Source of the DNA: CAWCGU01 sp963838095
GTDB lineage: Bacteria; Actinomycetota; Thermoleophilia; Solirubrobacterales; 70-9
Length of the DNA stretch: 64,000 nt
Assembly: GCA_963838095.1 (NCBI GenBank)
Contig: CAWIPO010000008.1
Coordinates: 124,001-188,000 of the forward strand
Reading direction: 5' to 3'
Each line of letters begins with the position of its first letter. Positions within the stretch are counted from its first letter, which is position 1. Shown here piece by piece: positions 25,875 through 34,203 of the stretch. The notes beneath the pieces were generated by a model. That model was not told the origin of the DNA. It saw only the letters and a program-made list of their open reading frames with translations, and made no database searches. The translations under genes were made by a program, and so were the position numbers.

Positions 25875-27110
25875 ATGGCTGATCTGGTCACGCTCGGCGC
25901 CGTCGAACCCGGCCAGATCGGCGTTGACGCCGGCTCGTTCCTGGCCGTTGTCGCCACAGTCGCGATCGCCGGAACGATCGCCGCCGTCGCCGCCGGACGC
26001 GGCCTGCTGATTCCGACGGTGGTGGTCGAGCTGCTGCTCGGCGTGCTGATCGGCCCGGAGCTGCTGGACATCGCCGAGGTCGATGACTTCACCGAGTTCT
26101 TCGCGAATCTCGGCCTCGGAATGCTGTTCTTCTTCGCCGGCTACGAGATCGACCTGGAGCGCATCCGCGGCCAGCCGCTGAAGCTGGCCGCAATCGGCTG
26201 GGCTGTATCGCTGGCGATTGCCTACACCATCGGCGGCGTGCTGGCGGCGGCCGGGATCGTGCTCTCGCTGCTCTACACGGGCTCGGCGATGGCGACGACG
26301 GCGATCGGCACGCTGATTCCGATCCTGCGAGACAGCGGCGATCTCAAGACCCGCTTCGGGACCTACCTGCTGGCCGCGGGGGCCGTTGGGGAGTTCGGCC
26401 CAATTTTGCTTCTGACGCTGTTTCTGACCACGGAGAGCACGGTGCACAACGCGCTGATCCTGGTCGCGTTCGTGGCCCTCGCGGTCGCCGTCGCGGTGAT
26501 CGCCGTCCGCTCCTCCGAGCGCGCGATGCCGTTGCTGCTGGAACGCACGATCGAGAAGAGCTCGCAACTCGCGGTGCGCTGGGTCGTCGTCCTCGTCTTC
26601 GCGCTGGCGCTGATCGCCGAGGACCTCGGCCTCGACCTGCTGCTGGGCGGATTCGCCGCGGGCATGATCACCCGGCTGATGATGCGCGGAGGCGAGGTCT
26701 CGACCTTCGACTCGAAGCTGACCGCGGTGGCGTTCGGCTTCTTCGTTCCGTTCTTCTTCGTCGTCAGCGGCATGAATCTGGACGTGGCGTCACTGTTCGA
26801 GAGCACCTCCTCGGTGCTGAAGATGTTCCTCTTCCTGGGGCTGTTCCTGGTCGTCCGCGGCGCACCCGCGTTGCTCCTCTATCGGGGGGTGCTCGCCGGC
26901 CGCGACCGCGCCGCGCTTGCCTTCTTCACCTCGACCCAGCTCCCGTTGGTGCTCGCGATCACCACGGTCGCCGTCGATTCCGGGAACATGCGCAGCTCGA
27001 CGGCCGCCGCCCTGATCGGCGCCGCCGCGCTGTCAACGGCCATCTACCCATTGCTGGGCCTGCGCCGGCGGGCAGGCGCCAGCGATGACTCTCCACCGCC
27101 GGATCCGTGA
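25875..27110 (+). CDS. CPA2-type cation:proton antiporter (KefB-like), no regulatory tail
   Basis: This 411-residue monovalent-cation/proton antiporter of the Na_H_Exchanger family has about 12-13 helices. Family marks are VVELLLGVLIGPELL in helix 2, ANLGLGMLFFFAGYEIDLERIRG and a late GFFVPFFFVVSGMNLD. In the helix where CPA2 carriers have Asp-Asp, this one reads AAGAVGEFGPILL, keeping only an acidic Glu, which may change ion stoichiometry. No RCK or USP domain follows the membrane part, unlike the three antiporters near 60 kb. The -10 box is 8 nt upstream. Confidence 0.87.
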   Translation: MADLVTLGAVEPGQIGVDAGSFLAVVATVAIAGTIAAVAAGRGLLIPTVVVELLLGVLIGPELLDIAEVDDFTEFFANLGLGMLFFFAGYEIDLERIRGQPLKLAAIGWAVSLAIAYTIGGVLAAAGIVLSLLYTGSAMATTAIGTLIPILRDSGDLKTRFGTYLLAAGAVGEFGPILLLTLFLTTESTVHNALILVAFVALAVAVAVIAVRSSERAMPLLLERTIEKSSQLAVRWVVVLVFALALIAEDLGLDLLLGGFAAGMITRLMMRGGEVSTFDSKLTAVAFGFFVPFFFVVSGMNLDVASLFESTSSVLKMFLFLGLFLVVRGAPALLLYRGVLAGRDRAALAFFTSTQLPLVLAITTVAVDSGNMRSSTAAALIGAAALSTAIYPLLGLRRRAGASDDSPPPDP

Positions 27111-27176
27111 TCTCCTCTTAGTCGACCCGCGCCGAAAGCGCTCGCATCCGTTACTCTCGCGGCGGGGGTAGTTCGT

Positions 27177-27422
27177 GTGCTAGGTCAGCTTCGGATCTCA
27201 TTGTGGATATGCGCCGTCGGGGCGGTCGTGCTGTACCTGTTTTTCGTGCTGCTCGCCCGGATCTCGCCGGAGGAGGTCACGGGCACCACGGCGGCGGTGG
27301 CGGCGCTCGCGGCGTTGGTGATGATCCGCAGCGCGCGCGTAAACAGCGAGCTGGCCGATCCGGGCGGGGACCCGAGGATCAGGAGGGCGCTGAACACTCA
27401 GCGCGAGCGGCGTGGCTTCTAG
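27177..27422 (+). CDS. Small two-helix membrane protein, unknown
   Basis: This 81-residue protein has two hydrophobic segments (ISLWICAVGAVVLYLFFVLLA and TGTTAAVAALAALVMI) and a charged Arg-rich C-terminus. No known domain was recognised. GTG start at 27177; a TACTCT box lies 19 nt upstream. It overlaps the next gene by 11 nt, so the two are likely co-translated. Confidence 0.6.
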   Translation: MLGQLRISLWICAVGAVVLYLFFVLLARISPEEVTGTTAAVAALAALVMIRSARVNSELADPGGDPRIRRALNTQRERRGF

Positions 27423-28116
27423 CGCGCCCAGCACCCCCGCCGACCGAGTCCGGCTCGCGCCCGGAAGCCACTCCTCGCCCCACGAGGGTGCCTGCGTAGT
27501 CGAGCTCTCCTCGCTGATCGCCCGTGAGCCCTTCAGCGACCGGCCCGCCTGTGTCTGCCCCGTGATCGCGTCGTTCATGCGGGGCTGGAACGATCGCGCC
27601 GCCTACGCCGACCGCCAGCGCCTTCGTCCCTACGCCCTCCGGATCGTCGGAACCCGCGAGGACGATCGGGTGACCCGCGAGCGACGCGACCTCTGCCTGG
27701 AGTGGGTGGGTGTGGAGCTTCGCGGTGGCTTCGTTCGGCGCGCATTGGCGCGGCTGCGGATCAGGCCGCGGCTGGCGGTCCTATGCGGCGTGCGCTACGC
27801 GACCCACCTCGACGAGGGTGCCGGCGAATACGCCGCCCGGGTCCTGTTCGGGCGCCGCGACGTCGACGGTGCGTTCGTGCTCCTCGATGCGATGCTGGCG
27901 CTGGGAGCCCCCCAGCCTGAGCGCGTGGAGGCCGATATTTCTGTGAACGGAAACGGGCACCACGCACCGAACGGGAACGGCAGCCACCCGCAGAACGGCA
28001 ACGGGCATCACGCCCTGAACGGAAACGGGCGCCTACCCGGCGGGCTGAACGGCGTCCTCGTAGGGCACGCCAACGGAGAAGTGAAGGTGGACGAGCTTCC
28101 AGTCAGAGCTCCGTAG
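27412..28116 (+). CDS. Hypothetical protein with His/Asn/Gly repeat tail
   Basis: This 234-residue protein overlaps the previous gene by 11 nt from a GTG start. The core (residues 40-150) is Arg-rich with several Cys (PACVCPV, RRDLCLEW, LAVLCGV) and no recognised fold. From residue 179 come 3.5 copies of an eight-residue repeat, NGNG-[HS]-H/L-x-x, coded by a 24-bp DNA repeat. The His/Asn-rich run could bind metal; this is inference. There is no signal peptide or clear helix. It lies 82 nt upstream of the haem dioxygenase gene on the same strand and may belong to that unit. Confidence 0.6.
   Translation: MASSAPSTPADRVRLAPGSHSSPHEGACVVELSSLIAREPFSDRPACVCPVIASFMRGWNDRAAYADRQRLRPYALRIVGTREDDRVTRERRDLCLEWVGVELRGGFVRRALARLRIRPRLAVLCGVRYATHLDEGAGEYAARVLFGRRDVDGAFVLLDAMLALGAPQPERVEADISVNGNGHHAPNGNGSHPQNGNGHHALNGNGRLPGGLNGVLVGHANGEVKVDELPVRAP
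27946..28041 (+). repeat. 24-bp tandem minisatellite, 3.5 to 4 copies
   Basis: Units start at 27946, 27970, 27994 and 28018, each exactly 24 bp and beginning AACGG. The first three end near CACCG/GCAG/CCTG and the last diverges after its first half. The period is in frame and encodes NGNG-containing octapeptides. Confidence 0.85.
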
Positions 28117-28134
28117 CGAATGTCACATCCGTGC

Positions 28135-28140
28135 TAGCGT
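28135..28140 (+). promoter_or_regulatory. -10 box before the haem dioxygenase gene
   Basis: TAGCGT lies 58 nt before the ATG at 28199. Unlike most genes here, the transcript has a leader with a strong AAGGGGG ribosome site 5 nt before the start. Confidence 0.45.
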
Positions 28141-28198
28141 GGCTCAGCCCGGGGGCACGGGCATTTGCGATGGAGTCGAGAACGAAAAGGGGGCCTAG

Positions 28199-30019
28199 AT
28201 GGGCCTAGTCGACTGGGGGCTGGAAAGGGTCGAGCGCGGCTTTGGAGCCGTCAACGCCACCGTCTTCAGGCAGGTCAATCGCGCCCGTGACTGGTGGGAG
28301 CTGCCGCTGCCCGCGGCGCTGCTGAACCTGCGCGCCTACCGCGACGACCTCCGCCACTACAACCTCTACGACACCCGCGCTCCCGCCGAGAACGGCGAGG
28401 GGCCGCAGACGCACGAGGGCCTGCCCAAGCACCGCACCTACGACGGCGCGCGCCAGGATCCGCTCGACCCCGAAATGGGAATGGTCGGAAGCCGCTTTGG
28501 GCGCAACGCCCCTGCCGACGCCACCGCCCCCGAGCAGATGCCGCAGCTGATGACGCCAAGCCCGCGCGAGGTCAGCACCGCGCTGCTGAACCGCGACACG
28601 TTCAAGCCGGCGACGTCGCTGAACGTGCTCGCCGCCTGCTGGATCCAGTTCGAGAATCACGACTGGTTCGGCCATGGCGAGAACCTGCCCGACGAGTTCA
28701 TCGACGTCCCGCTGTCCGATGGCGACGACTGGCCCGACGGGGACCCGATGAAGGTGAAGGTCACCAGCCCCGACCGCACGCGGACGTGGAAGAGCGGCCT
28801 CCCGCCCACCTACGTGAACACGGTCACGCATTGGTGGGACGGCTCGCAGATCTACGGCTCCAGCGAGGAGCGCAACCGCGAGCTGCGGGCAGGCGAGGAC
28901 GGGAAGATGAAGGTCGAGGAAGGCCGCCTACCGAACGAGTCCGACGGGCATCTCGACGGCGTCGACCTGACCGGGTTCTCCGACAACTACTGGATCGGGC
29001 TCTCGCTTCTGCACACGCTGTTCGTGAAGGAGCACAACTCGATCTGCGACCACCTCAAGGGCTCCTACCCGAGCTGGGACGACGAGCAGCTGTTCCTCAC
29101 CGCGCGACTCGTCAACTCGGCGTTGATGGCGAAGATCCACACCGTCGAGTGGACGCCGGGAATCCTCGCCAACCCGGTGCTGGAGCGGGCGATGAACTCG
29201 AACTGGTACGGGATCCTGCCGCGATGGGTGCGGCAGAAGTTCGGCCATGTCGGCACCGAGATGATCGGCGGCATCGTCGGCTCCAAGCAGGAGCATCACG
29301 CGGCGCCCTACTCGATCACCGAAGAGTTCGTGTCCGTCTACAGGCTGCACCCGCTGCTTCCCGACGACTACGAGATTCGCGACCATCGCAACGGCCACCT
29401 GATCGAGGAGATCGACTTCGACCCGATTCAGGGCCACGGCACCCGCCCGAAGATGGACGAGTACGGGCTCGCGAACCTCTACTACTCGTTCGGGATCGCG
29501 AACCCCGGCGCGATCACCCTCCACAACCACCCGAATGCGCTCAACGGCCACGTGCGGCTGAACGGTGATCGGGTCGACCTCGGGACGATCGACATCCTCC
29601 GCGACCGCGAGCGCGGCGTTCGCCGCTACAACGATTTCCGCGAGGCGTTGCGCAAGCCGCGGATCACGAAGTTCGAGGACATCACCGACAACCCGCAGTG
29701 GGCGAAGGAGATCGAGGACGTTTACGAGGGTGACATCGACAAGGTGGACCTCCAGGTCGGAATGCTGGCCGAGCCGCTGCCTCCCGGGTTCGGGTTCAGC
29801 GACACCGCCTTCCGGATCTTCATCCTGATGGCCTCGCGGCGGTTGAAGTCCGACCGCTTCTTCACCAACGACTACACGCCCGAGGTCTACACGGCGGAGG
29901 GCGTGGACTGGGTCGAGGGCACCACGATGGTGGATGTGCTGCTGCGCCACCACCCGGAGCTGGGGCCGGCGCTCGAGGGCGTCGAGAACGCGTTCGCGCC
30001 CTGGCGAAGCCTGCAGTAA
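28199..30019 (+). CDS. Haem peroxidase of the cyclooxygenase/fatty-acid dioxygenase type
   Basis: This 606-residue animal-haem-peroxidase-superfamily enzyme has the distal region WIQFENHDWFGHG (His154) and the key TEEFVSVYRLHPLLPDDY, in which Tyr381 and His384 form Y-x-x-H. The same spacing is seen for Tyr385 and the proximal His388 of prostaglandin synthase (YHWHPLLPD) and in plant alpha-dioxygenases. Plain peroxidases lack that Tyr, which forms the radical that abstracts a fatty-acid hydrogen. I therefore infer a fatty-acid dioxygenase making a hydroperoxide, not just a peroxidase. No signal peptide. RBS AAGGGGG upstream. A P450 gene follows after 36 nt, likely the next enzyme. Confidence 0.85.
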   Translation: MGLVDWGLERVERGFGAVNATVFRQVNRARDWWELPLPAALLNLRAYRDDLRHYNLYDTRAPAENGEGPQTHEGLPKHRTYDGARQDPLDPEMGMVGSRFGRNAPADATAPEQMPQLMTPSPREVSTALLNRDTFKPATSLNVLAACWIQFENHDWFGHGENLPDEFIDVPLSDGDDWPDGDPMKVKVTSPDRTRTWKSGLPPTYVNTVTHWWDGSQIYGSSEERNRELRAGEDGKMKVEEGRLPNESDGHLDGVDLTGFSDNYWIGLSLLHTLFVKEHNSICDHLKGSYPSWDDEQLFLTARLVNSALMAKIHTVEWTPGILANPVLERAMNSNWYGILPRWVRQKFGHVGTEMIGGIVGSKQEHHAAPYSITEEFVSVYRLHPLLPDDYEIRDHRNGHLIEEIDFDPIQGHGTRPKMDEYGLANLYYSFGIANPGAITLHNHPNALNGHVRLNGDRVDLGTIDILRDRERGVRRYNDFREALRKPRITKFEDITDNPQWAKEIEDVYEGDIDKVDLQVGMLAEPLPPGFGFSDTAFRIFILMASRRLKSDRFFTNDYTPEVYTAEGVDWVEGTTMVDVLLRHHPELGPALEGVENAFAPWRSLQ

Positions 30020-30055
30020 TGGTCGGCGTCGAGCCGTAGGCGAGGCGAGCAGCAG

Positions 30056-31388
30056 GTGTCCGTTGCTGATTCGTTTCCCAGCGCCTCCCTATTCGAGAAC
30101 ACGCGCTTCAACGCGCTGGTCGTGGTGCCGAATGCCCTCCAGGGGATCTTCAAGCGCCGCGCCGGCGGCCGTCCGCGTCGCCACCAGGGCGGACGTGGAT
30201 CGGTGGGCGGTCGGGTTGCTGTCGGGGATGCGGCGCAACCACGGCGGCGGGCCCGTGTGGGTGCGGCTGATCCGCGACCCGGCGCTGCTCGTGCTCGGGG
30301 TCGACGACATCCGCCGTGTGCTCGAGGGCTCGCCGTATCCATTCGCCTCCGACCCCGAGGCGAAGCGGAAGGGGATGTCGCAGTTCCAGCCCGACGCGCT
30401 GACCCTGTCCAGGGGAGAGCTGTGGGAGAACCGGCGCCGCTTTGCCGAAGCCGTGTTCGACCCGACGGCGGGGGAGCTGACCGAAGGCTTCCTCGAAGTC
30501 GTCCGCGAGGAGGCCGAGGCGCTGGGGAAGGCCGTCGGCGAGCAGGGGGAGGTCGGGTGGTCGGCGTGGCACCGGGCCTGGCGGCGGGTCACTCGGCGGA
30601 TCGTCTTCGGCGAGAGCGCAGCCGACGACGAGGAGCTGTCGGAGATGCTCGCGGAGCTGATGTCGAAGGCGAACTCGATGCCCTCGGAGCCGGCCGAAGA
30701 GCTGGAGGCGTTCGAGCGGCGAATCGAGAGATACGTCGACGCGGCCGAGCCGGGCAGCCTGGCGAGTCTCGCGGCCGAGGCGCCGTCGGACGCCGAGACC
30801 AGGGTCCCGGGCCAGTTCGCGCATCCGTTCTTCGCGATGCAGGACACGCTCGCGATCAACTCCCTGCGCGCGCTGGCGCTGATCGCCAGCCACCCGCGCC
30901 AGCGAACCAAGGTGGAGGAGGAGCTGGCCGCGAGGGGTTCGTCCACCGCCGCCGACGTCGCCGGCCTTTCTTACCTCGAAGCGTGCATCCAAGAGGCGAT
31001 GCGGCTGTGGCCGACGACGACGATGCTCTCGCGCGAGGCCGTCGAGGACGTGAGCTGGAACGGCGCCACAATCCCCGCTGGCACCCAGATCGTGATTGTG
31101 AACACGTTCGAGCACCGCGACCGCGAGACGCTCGAGTACGCCGACCGCTTCTACCCCGAGGCGTGGACGAAGGGAACCGCGGCCGAGGACTGGCGCTTCA
31201 ACCACTTCAGCCACGGCCCCCAGGGCTGCCCGGGCGCGGGGCTGGCGCTCTTCCTCGGCAAGGCGATGCTCGCGACGCTGCTTGGGCGATCGCGGTTCCG
31301 GCTCGTGGAGCCGAAGCTCGAACCCAAGCGCCCGCTGCCCCACATGCTCGACTTCTTCTCGATCCGGATCGCGCGCGAGCAACGATAG
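30056..31388 (+). CDS. Cytochrome P450 (possible hydroperoxide isomerase), one apparent frameshift
   Basis: A full P450 of about 443 residues is readable if one base is dropped near 30170. The N-terminus (SVADSFPSASLFENTRFN) lies in one frame and the rest, from about 30175, in the next. Motifs: K-helix EAMR, haem loop FSHGPQGCPGAG with the Cys ligand, and an I-helix stretch FFAMQDTLAIN that keeps Asp-Thr but has Met where a Gly is usual. Coupled to a fatty-acid dioxygenase, it may rearrange or hydroxylate a lipid hydroperoxide, as the P450 half of fungal Ppo enzymes does. GTG start, 36 nt after the dioxygenase stop. An ordinary monooxygenase role is the alternative. Confidence 0.85.
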
Positions 31389-31443
31389 GGCTATCTAGGG
31401 GTATCGTTCCCGTCGTTCGCGCACCCGACCCGGGAGATTGACC

Positions 31444-32100
31444 ATGGCCTCCGCATCAACCAAGACCACCGAGCAGCCTTCGGCGATACAGAGCCGCGTT
31501 GCCGAGCTGCGAACGCTCGCCGAGAGCGACCCCACCGCAGCCGCGAACCAGGCGTGGTCGTGGATCAAGAAGCTGGGCAAGGAGGCGGGCGACGATCGCG
31601 CGGGAGCGGAGGCGAAGCTCGACGAGCTGTTCCTCCAGGGCAAGGTTCCGACCGGGCTCGATGGCGCGACCGAGGGGATCCTCGTCACCCCGCTGATCCA
31701 GCCGATCGCGGACACGGTCGTGCGCCGGATTACCGGTGCCTGGATGCCGTGGGCGGGCAAGCGCTTCGATCAGGCCGAAGGGACCGGCGACAACCTGCTC
31801 GCCGGCAGCGCCCGCTGGCCCGCGAAGCTGCTGTGGCCCCTGTACGCGACGAAGGAAGCCGCCGAAAAGCGCGCGGCCTTCGACTTCAACACCTTCGAGG
31901 ACGCGGGCAAGGTCGACCCGAGTCTCAAGGTGCTGGTGATCGACTACGAGTCGGTCGAATCCAACCCGCGCCTGATCATCAAGAAGATCCGCGACGAGCT
32001 GGTCCAGATCGTGCCGGGCGCGAATCTAGGCAAGGTCCTCTGGAAGACCGGCGAGGACTCGTACACGAACATCGGCTTCTTCGCGCTGCGGACGCCGTAG
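31444..32100 (+). CDS. Unrecognised 218-aa protein of the dioxygenase/P450 unit
   Basis: This 218-residue soluble, acidic protein is not assigned to any family. Seen: a helical N-terminus (residues 15-65), then LQGKVPTGLDGATEGILVTP, a Trp-rich ITGAWMPWAGKRFD, SARWPAKLLWPLY and a C-terminal VLVIDYESVESNPRLIIKKI followed by GANLGKVLWK. The Gly/Trp pattern and conserved-looking DY...NP hint at a small lipocalin-like or ligand-binding fold, but that is a guess. GGGAG lies 7 nt before the ATG. It sits 55 nt after the P450 stop on the same strand, so it is probably a third member of the pathway. Confidence 0.7.
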   Translation: MASASTKTTEQPSAIQSRVAELRTLAESDPTAAANQAWSWIKKLGKEAGDDRAGAEAKLDELFLQGKVPTGLDGATEGILVTPLIQPIADTVVRRITGAWMPWAGKRFDQAEGTGDNLLAGSARWPAKLLWPLYATKEAAEKRAAFDFNTFEDAGKVDPSLKVLVIDYESVESNPRLIIKKIRDELVQIVPGANLGKVLWKTGEDSYTNIGFFALRTP

Positions 32101-32186
32101 CGCGCGGCATACGAGCGGTTCAGAGTTCAGCTCGGGCGCATCCGGGCGACGAAACGTCACGGATAGCACCGAGAGAGGGGGCACCC

Positions 32187-32239
32187 GTCGAGTTTTCCGA
32201 CTTTGGGTCGGTATGCGACCCATATCCGGAAAAGTCGAG
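32187..32239. repeat. Long imperfect palindrome (24-bp arms, 5-nt loop)
   Basis: Left arm 32187-32210 and right arm 32216-32239 pair at 19 of 24 positions around GTATG, with a perfect inner TGGGTCG/CGACCCA and an inner TTTTCCG/CGGAAAA block. It ends 10 nt before the GTG of the AbiEi-like remnant. It may be a regulator site of that gene family or a cruciform-forming repeat. Confidence 0.7.
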
Positions 32240-32249
32240 CGCGGTGCAC

Positions 32250-32417
32250 GTGAGCGGGCCGTTTCTGCCCTCGCGTGCGCAGCAGCACGGTGTGCTCACG
32301 CGGGAGCAGCTCCTAGGTTTGGGCGCAAGCCCAGAGGCGATCAAGAGGTGGCTGCGCGCGGGTCGCCTGCACCCGCTGCACCGCGTCGCCTACCGCCTCG
32401 AACGCTCTCTGTCGTAA
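32250..32417 (+). pseudogene. Truncated AbiEi-like antitoxin N-terminal domain
   Basis: This 55-residue frame starts at GTG and ends at TAA. It reads SRAQQHGVLTREQLLGLG, then IKRWLRAGRLHPLHR. This is the winged-helix N-terminal motif of AbiEi/type IV antitoxin-like and DUF559-type proteins, which normally continue for 150-250 residues. Here it stops straight after the motif (YRLERSLS), so it is cut short. The large palindrome immediately upstream probably belongs to it. No toxin gene is adjacent. It looks like a remnant of a mobile defence module. Confidence 0.65.
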
Positions 32418-32423
32418 GCGGCG

Positions 32424-32819
32424 CTACGCCACCGGCTCGCGCGGGCGCCGCGCGTAGCGGCGGAAGTCGCGCTCGAACTCGGGCCACCAGGGTGGTTCCG
32501 GCGGGTCATCGTCCTCATCGCCGCCGCCGTCCTCGGCGTCGGAGCGGTGGCGCAGCCACATCAGCACCCCGGACAGCCCGAGCCCCATCCCCAGCCAGAG
32601 AACGAGCCGGACCTCGGGGCCGGCGGTGATTTCGGGCCAGGCCTCCGGAATCACGAACACGCCGGCGGAGACCGGGATCGACGCCCAGCAGAGGGCCATT
32701 GCGAGATCCGGCGAGCCCGGCTTGCGGCCGGCCAAGCCGACGTACAGCAGCCAGGCTGCGAGCCCCACCCACAGAACGGGCTCGAGCGACTCCGGCAGCG
32801 GCGCGGTTGGCGGCGCCAT
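32424..32819 (-). CDS. Small three-helix membrane protein, unknown
   Basis: This 131-residue protein has three hydrophobic helices (VLWVGLAAWLLYVGLAG, DLAMALCWASIPVSAGVFVI, VRLVLWLGMGLGLSGVLMWL). A charged tail follows (EDGGGDEDDDPPEPPWW) with Arg-rich end. The ATG at 32819 is set by a promoter ending 6 nt before it. I recognise no family; the acid Trp-rich tail may be cytosolic. It is divergent from the following alpha/beta-hydrolase-like gene. Confidence 0.7.
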   Translation of the reverse strand: MAPPTAPLPESLEPVLWVGLAAWLLYVGLAGRKPGSPDLAMALCWASIPVSAGVFVIPEAWPEITAGPEVRLVLWLGMGLGLSGVLMWLRHRSDAEDGGGDEDDDPPEPPWWPEFERDFRRYARRPREPVA

Positions 32820-32825
32820 GAGGGG

Positions 32826-32854
32826 GTTGTACGCCTCTTTGTCCCCGGCGTCAA
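32826..32854 (-). promoter_or_regulatory. Full -35/-10 promoter of the small membrane protein
   Basis: On the minus strand TTGACG, 17 nt, TACAAC, then 6 nt to the ATG: the clearest housekeeping-type promoter in the window, and leaderless. Confidence 0.75.
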
Positions 32855-32867
32855 GGGCTGGCACCCG

Positions 32868-32896
32868 TCGACGTGACGCACGCGCCCGGATAGGGT
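32868..32896 (+). promoter_or_regulatory. Promoter of the hydrolase-like gene
   Basis: TCGACG, 17 nt, TAGGGT, then 8 nt to the ATG at 32905. It lies back to back with the minus-strand promoter of the membrane protein gene. Confidence 0.6.
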
Positions 32897-32904
32897 GCGC
32901 CGCG

Positions 32905-34158
32905 ATGGGAGCGGTGGAGGTCAGCGAGCTGCGTGAGCTCGATCAGCGCGGCGATCACGCGGCGTTGATCGACGGCCTGCGCGAGCGAATCGCCGCCGAT
33001 CGCCGCACGCTCGCCGACCCCTGGGTGAAGGGCTGGTGCGGAAGGCGGTGGCGCAGCCTGTTCGTCGCCGAGGCCGCGCGCGATCCCGATGCGGTCAGCG
33101 TTGCCTCCACGCGAGTTTCGATCCCGGGAACCGACCTGTCCGTGCGCCGCGGCAGAGATCAGCGGACCGAGCGGCGGCGCATTGCCGAGCGCTTCCTGCA
33201 CGATCCCGGGGACGAGGACTGGGATGAGTCGACGCTGCCGGCACGGCATTCCGGCATCAGCGAGGCGACCCTCGTCTTCTGCCCCGGCCTGATCGGCTCG
33301 ATGCTTCCGGCGCGCGCGTTCAAGCAGCCGTTCGCGACCGTGGCCGCGGAACGGGGGTGGCGGATCGTCTGCGCCGAGGCCCACCCGATGCGCGGGTGCG
33401 AGGAGAACGTCGATGACCTGGTGGCGGCGATCGACCGCGGAGAGGGGCTCGACCACGACTGCATGCCGATCCAGGCGGGTGAGGCGAGCCCGCCGGCCGA
33501 TGTGTTCCTGCTCTGCTACTCGAAGGGCGCGGCGGATGCGCTGACGCTGCTGGCCCACCGTCGCGAGCTCGCGAGCCGGATCAAGGCCGTGTACTCGTGG
33601 GGAGGCGCGATCGGCGGCTCATATCTCGCCGACGACATCTACGCGGCACTGGAGCGGGTCAACATCCCCCTCGGATCGGTCTCGGAGCCGCTGAAGGCGC
33701 TGCTGCGGACAGTTTTTCCGGTGGTCAACCTCGACGACGCCAGCGTGCGTCTCGACGAGTTCGACATCAAGGCGGCGATTCGCGACCTGACGACGGGCGC
33801 GCGGGAGCAGTTCCTGCACGAGCACGCCGACGCAATCGACGCTCTCGATGTCCCGTTTTTCTCGATCAGCGGCGCCACCGCTCCGCTCGAGGTGCCGTAC
33901 TTCCAGGCCCAGGGCGCGATGGAGCTCGGCCGCCACGATCCCCACAACGACATGCAGTTGACGCAGGAGCAGGCGAAGCTCGCGATCCCGATGTCGACCC
34001 ATTTGGCAACGCTGCGCGCGCACCACTGGGACATGTCGTACGACCCCTTCCCGATCCGAGCGCGCCTGGGGTCGGCGAACCTCGATCACCCCTTCCCGCG
34101 ACGAGCGGCGCTGACCTCGATCTTCGACCTCACCGCCGAGCTGGGATTGATTGCGTGA
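32905..34158 (+). CDS. Alpha/beta-hydrolase-like protein, unknown substrate
   Basis: This 417-residue soluble protein appears to carry an alpha/beta-hydrolase fold in residues 120-400. Candidate nucleophile elbow is FLLCYSKGAADALTLLA (Y-S-K-G, not the usual G-x-S-x-G), with ATLVFCPGLIGSMLPARAF as oxyanion strand and AVYSWGGAIGGS in the next strand. A late THLATLRAHHWDMSYDPF holds His candidates. The first 110 residues are an Arg-rich extension. Substrate unknown; the elbow change makes catalysis uncertain. ATG at 32905, near-leaderless promoter. Confidence 0.7.
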   Translation: MGAVEVSELRELDQRGDHAALIDGLRERIAADRRTLADPWVKGWCGRRWRSLFVAEAARDPDAVSVASTRVSIPGTDLSVRRGRDQRTERRRIAERFLHDPGDEDWDESTLPARHSGISEATLVFCPGLIGSMLPARAFKQPFATVAAERGWRIVCAEAHPMRGCEENVDDLVAAIDRGEGLDHDCMPIQAGEASPPADVFLLCYSKGAADALTLLAHRRELASRIKAVYSWGGAIGGSYLADDIYAALERVNIPLGSVSEPLKALLRTVFPVVNLDDASVRLDEFDIKAAIRDLTTGAREQFLHEHADAIDALDVPFFSISGATAPLEVPYFQAQGAMELGRHDPHNDMQLTQEQAKLAIPMSTHLATLRAHHWDMSYDPFPIRARLGSANLDHPFPRRAALTSIFDLTAELGLIA

Positions 34159-34203
34159 CCTAGATCTCTGCGCAACCGTCGGCTACCCTGAGCATGGGTT
34201 GTC

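Noticed and set aside
27946..28041. CRISPR-like array from the regular 24-bp units
   Set aside because: Units are contiguous with no spacers, are in frame within a gene, and no cas gene is present.
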